A stretch of 64,000 nucleotides of DNA from the NCBI GenBank assembly GCA_022605405.1, contig JABYQQ010000002.1, positions 496,001 to 560,000 of the forward strand. The letters run 5' to 3'. The notes beneath the pieces were generated by a model. That model made no database searches, was not told where the DNA came from, and saw only the letters and a program-made list of their open reading frames with translations. The translations under genes and the position numbers were made by a program. Positions 62,274-64,000 of the stretch are shown here, piece by piece. Each line of letters opens with the position of its first letter. Position 1 is the first letter of the stretch. This DNA is from Earliella scabrosa (Eukaryota > Basidiomycota > Agaricomycetes > Polyporales > Polyporaceae).

Positions 62274-64000
62274 TCACCGAATACACTGGAAGTCGACCTG
62301 TGTATTGAACAAGCCGAGGCAATCACATGCAGCGACATACCTGCATGAGAAACCGTCAGTCTCTTAGAGCTTGACACGCGTGCTGAAGGGAGGACGCACT
62401 TGATCGTGACCTGCACCAGGGCCTCCAACCGCAGCCGCAGTGCGCGCACGTCCGTGGTTTTCGGACAATACACCTCTTTGAAGACGAGCTGCTGGAGCGG
62501 CAGCCCGTGGGATGCACGGAACGTTAGGAAGGATACCAGTGCGTCCTCGTCGAGCAACATCCCGTTCACCTCGAGCTTGCGGAGCTTTGTGCAGGACAGC
62601 TCGCACGCGCCGCCTGATCCGACGCTGGACTGCAGCGTGTCGAGCAGGACGTCGAACGCGTTCGGCGCAGCGGGCGTATCCCAATCGCCGACGTCGAGGT
62701 GATCAAGCAGCGGGAAGTGGGAGAAGCACCGCCGCCACATCTCCTTGTCTATACGCTCGAGCTGTGCGTAGAAGATGCAGAGGGACGTCAGCGGTGAATG
62801 TGCGTTGTGAACGGTGTCGATGATGGCATTCCAGGTGGAGGGAGAGACGACAGGGGCGATCCCGCCGTTGACCTCTACGAGCATAGGGTGGTGGTCATGT
62901 GGCTTCTCTGGATCTGTATTGAAGGCGATATGGATGGATTCGTCGTCGTCTGGGAGGGTCAGGGTCATCCGCTTCGCATGACGAAGGAAGGACTGGTAGA
63001 GCCGTTGGATTGGGGCGAGCTCCGTCACGGGATCAATGGTCCCTTGGTCCACCGGGCGCACGATGCGTTCGATGCAAATACTGTCCGCGGATGGCGCTGA
63101 GATTGTGTCGCAGAGGTACGCGGTTACCGAAAGCGTCGCATGTAGCTTCAAGCAGCGAAGTTCCGGCAGAGTGGTGATCGGGATTGGGTATGTGTGCTCG
63201 TCGACCTCGTCGGGCAAGCACCGGCTCAATTCGAGGTATTCGAGTGTGGGAGATGATCGTAGTACGCGTCGAAGATCTGCGATCGACATCGAGGTCTCGC
63301 AGGATCGCAGTGTTAGGGATCGCAGGGATGTGTATAGCGAGGACGTCCAAGGGAACTGAACACCGTCGAGGGTGAGTGTATGCAATCGGGGGAGCTGATC
63401 GCGTGAAAGGTCAATGAGGGTGTCTCTAGGCCTTTGTTTCCACTTCGCCAGGATTTCAAGTCTTGCCAAAGACTCCAATCCACGCGCGAGAAAAGCAAGT
63501 AGGGCCTGATAGCACTGGTCGGGAGTTGAGATTGAGAACTTGAAGGAGTGTATCATTGATCCATGAGGCCGGAGAAGGTGAAGGTTTCGATCGGCCGTCT
63601 GCGAGCCTTCCTTCGCCTTGAGAGATACGTCGAGCAGCGCGCCCGCGGCTCGTTCAAGGAAGGTCGGGATCCATTCAGAGCCGTCCTTACTCTGATGGTC
63701 GGCGATTGTGGTCCAGAGGATTGGAGAGGCAAGTGCGACGGCGCGCCAACGTCGACAGACCCAGGTTATTGGTATCCATGGAGCGCATCTCATACGATAG
63801 CCGTAACGCCACATGACGATGTTTTGGAAGATTCGGAAAATGTAGAGGAGAATGTCGTCAGGGAGAACGTGTATAGGGGGTTCCTGCTGTATATCAGATA
63901 TGTTGATGACGCGCACACAGAAGTGTGCTCACCGTGTCTGTCGACGTGGGTAGTGCGGCAAGCCTGCGATCGCTGGCATCGCGTGCGCCTTGCAAAGGCA
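62274..64000 (-). CDS. F-box protein with LRR-like region, copy 2 (5' end outside window)
   Basis: Inverted paralogue of 56107-57851. Visible exons are 64000-63933 (partial first exon), 63886-62400 and 62340-62274; the start codon lies beyond the window. The first exon reads openly in frame (ending LPTSTDT, compare DTSTDT in copy 1) and its intron is nearly the same sequence as intron 1 of copy 1. The F-box is PPIHVLPDDILLYIFRIFQ with APWIPITWVCRRWRAVAL and SPILWTTI. LRR-like lines include LPRLHTLTLDGVQF, LRSLTLRSCE and PELRCLKLHAT. The segment EMWRRCFSHFPLLDHLDVG is nearly the same as in copy 1. An alternative first ATG inside the visible exon is out of frame. Confidence 0.87.

Overview
The window is nuclear DNA of a filamentous basidiomycete, most likely an Agaricomycete of the polypore type. 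Nearly every gene is split by many short introns of about 45-75 nt with GT(GC)-AG ends. The tRNA-Met genes carry introns, and several families typical of mushroom-forming fungi are present (Mug135-like, F-box/LRR-like, questin oxidase-like, fungalysin). Exon models below were spliced by hand; where exon lengths are quoted, the phases add up to an open frame.

Layout: 0.9-6.3 kb holds three copies of an uncharacterised five-exon gene (two direct, one inverted) in a duplicated segment, with a retroposon-like poly(A) insertion between copies 1 and 2. 6.6-13.1 kb is a housekeeping block: TAF11 (TFIID) divergently paired with an Iec1-like INO80 zinc-finger gene, a basidiomycete hypothetical gene, and a Rab18-type GTPase. 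13.3-17.1 kb is gene-poor, with a tRNA-Met and two small inverted-repeat DNA elements. 17.3-22.1 kb has a secreted fungalysin (M36) protease, a second tRNA-Met and a Mug135-like gene. 22.4-28.2 kb has two tandem O-acetylhomoserine sulfhydrylase genes. 29.1-34.6 kb has a 1067-residue protein with repeated dsRNA-binding-like modules and a phytanoyl-CoA dioxygenase-like gene. 34.7-44.3 kb has three tandem divergent CAX-type cation/H+ antiporters. 46.3-55.4 kb has a third tRNA-Met, a tRNA-Glu, two questin-oxidase-like (DUF4243) genes and, between them, an NCS1 nucleobase permease. 56.1-64.0 kb has two inverted F-box paralogues flanking a DHA2-type MFS transporter; the second F-box gene runs off the window.

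The main theme is local duplication: five unrelated families are present as two or three neighbouring copies. Copies differ informatively in splice donors, an extra intron and catalytic motifs. No CRISPR, prokaryotic operon or complete secondary-metabolite cluster is visible.
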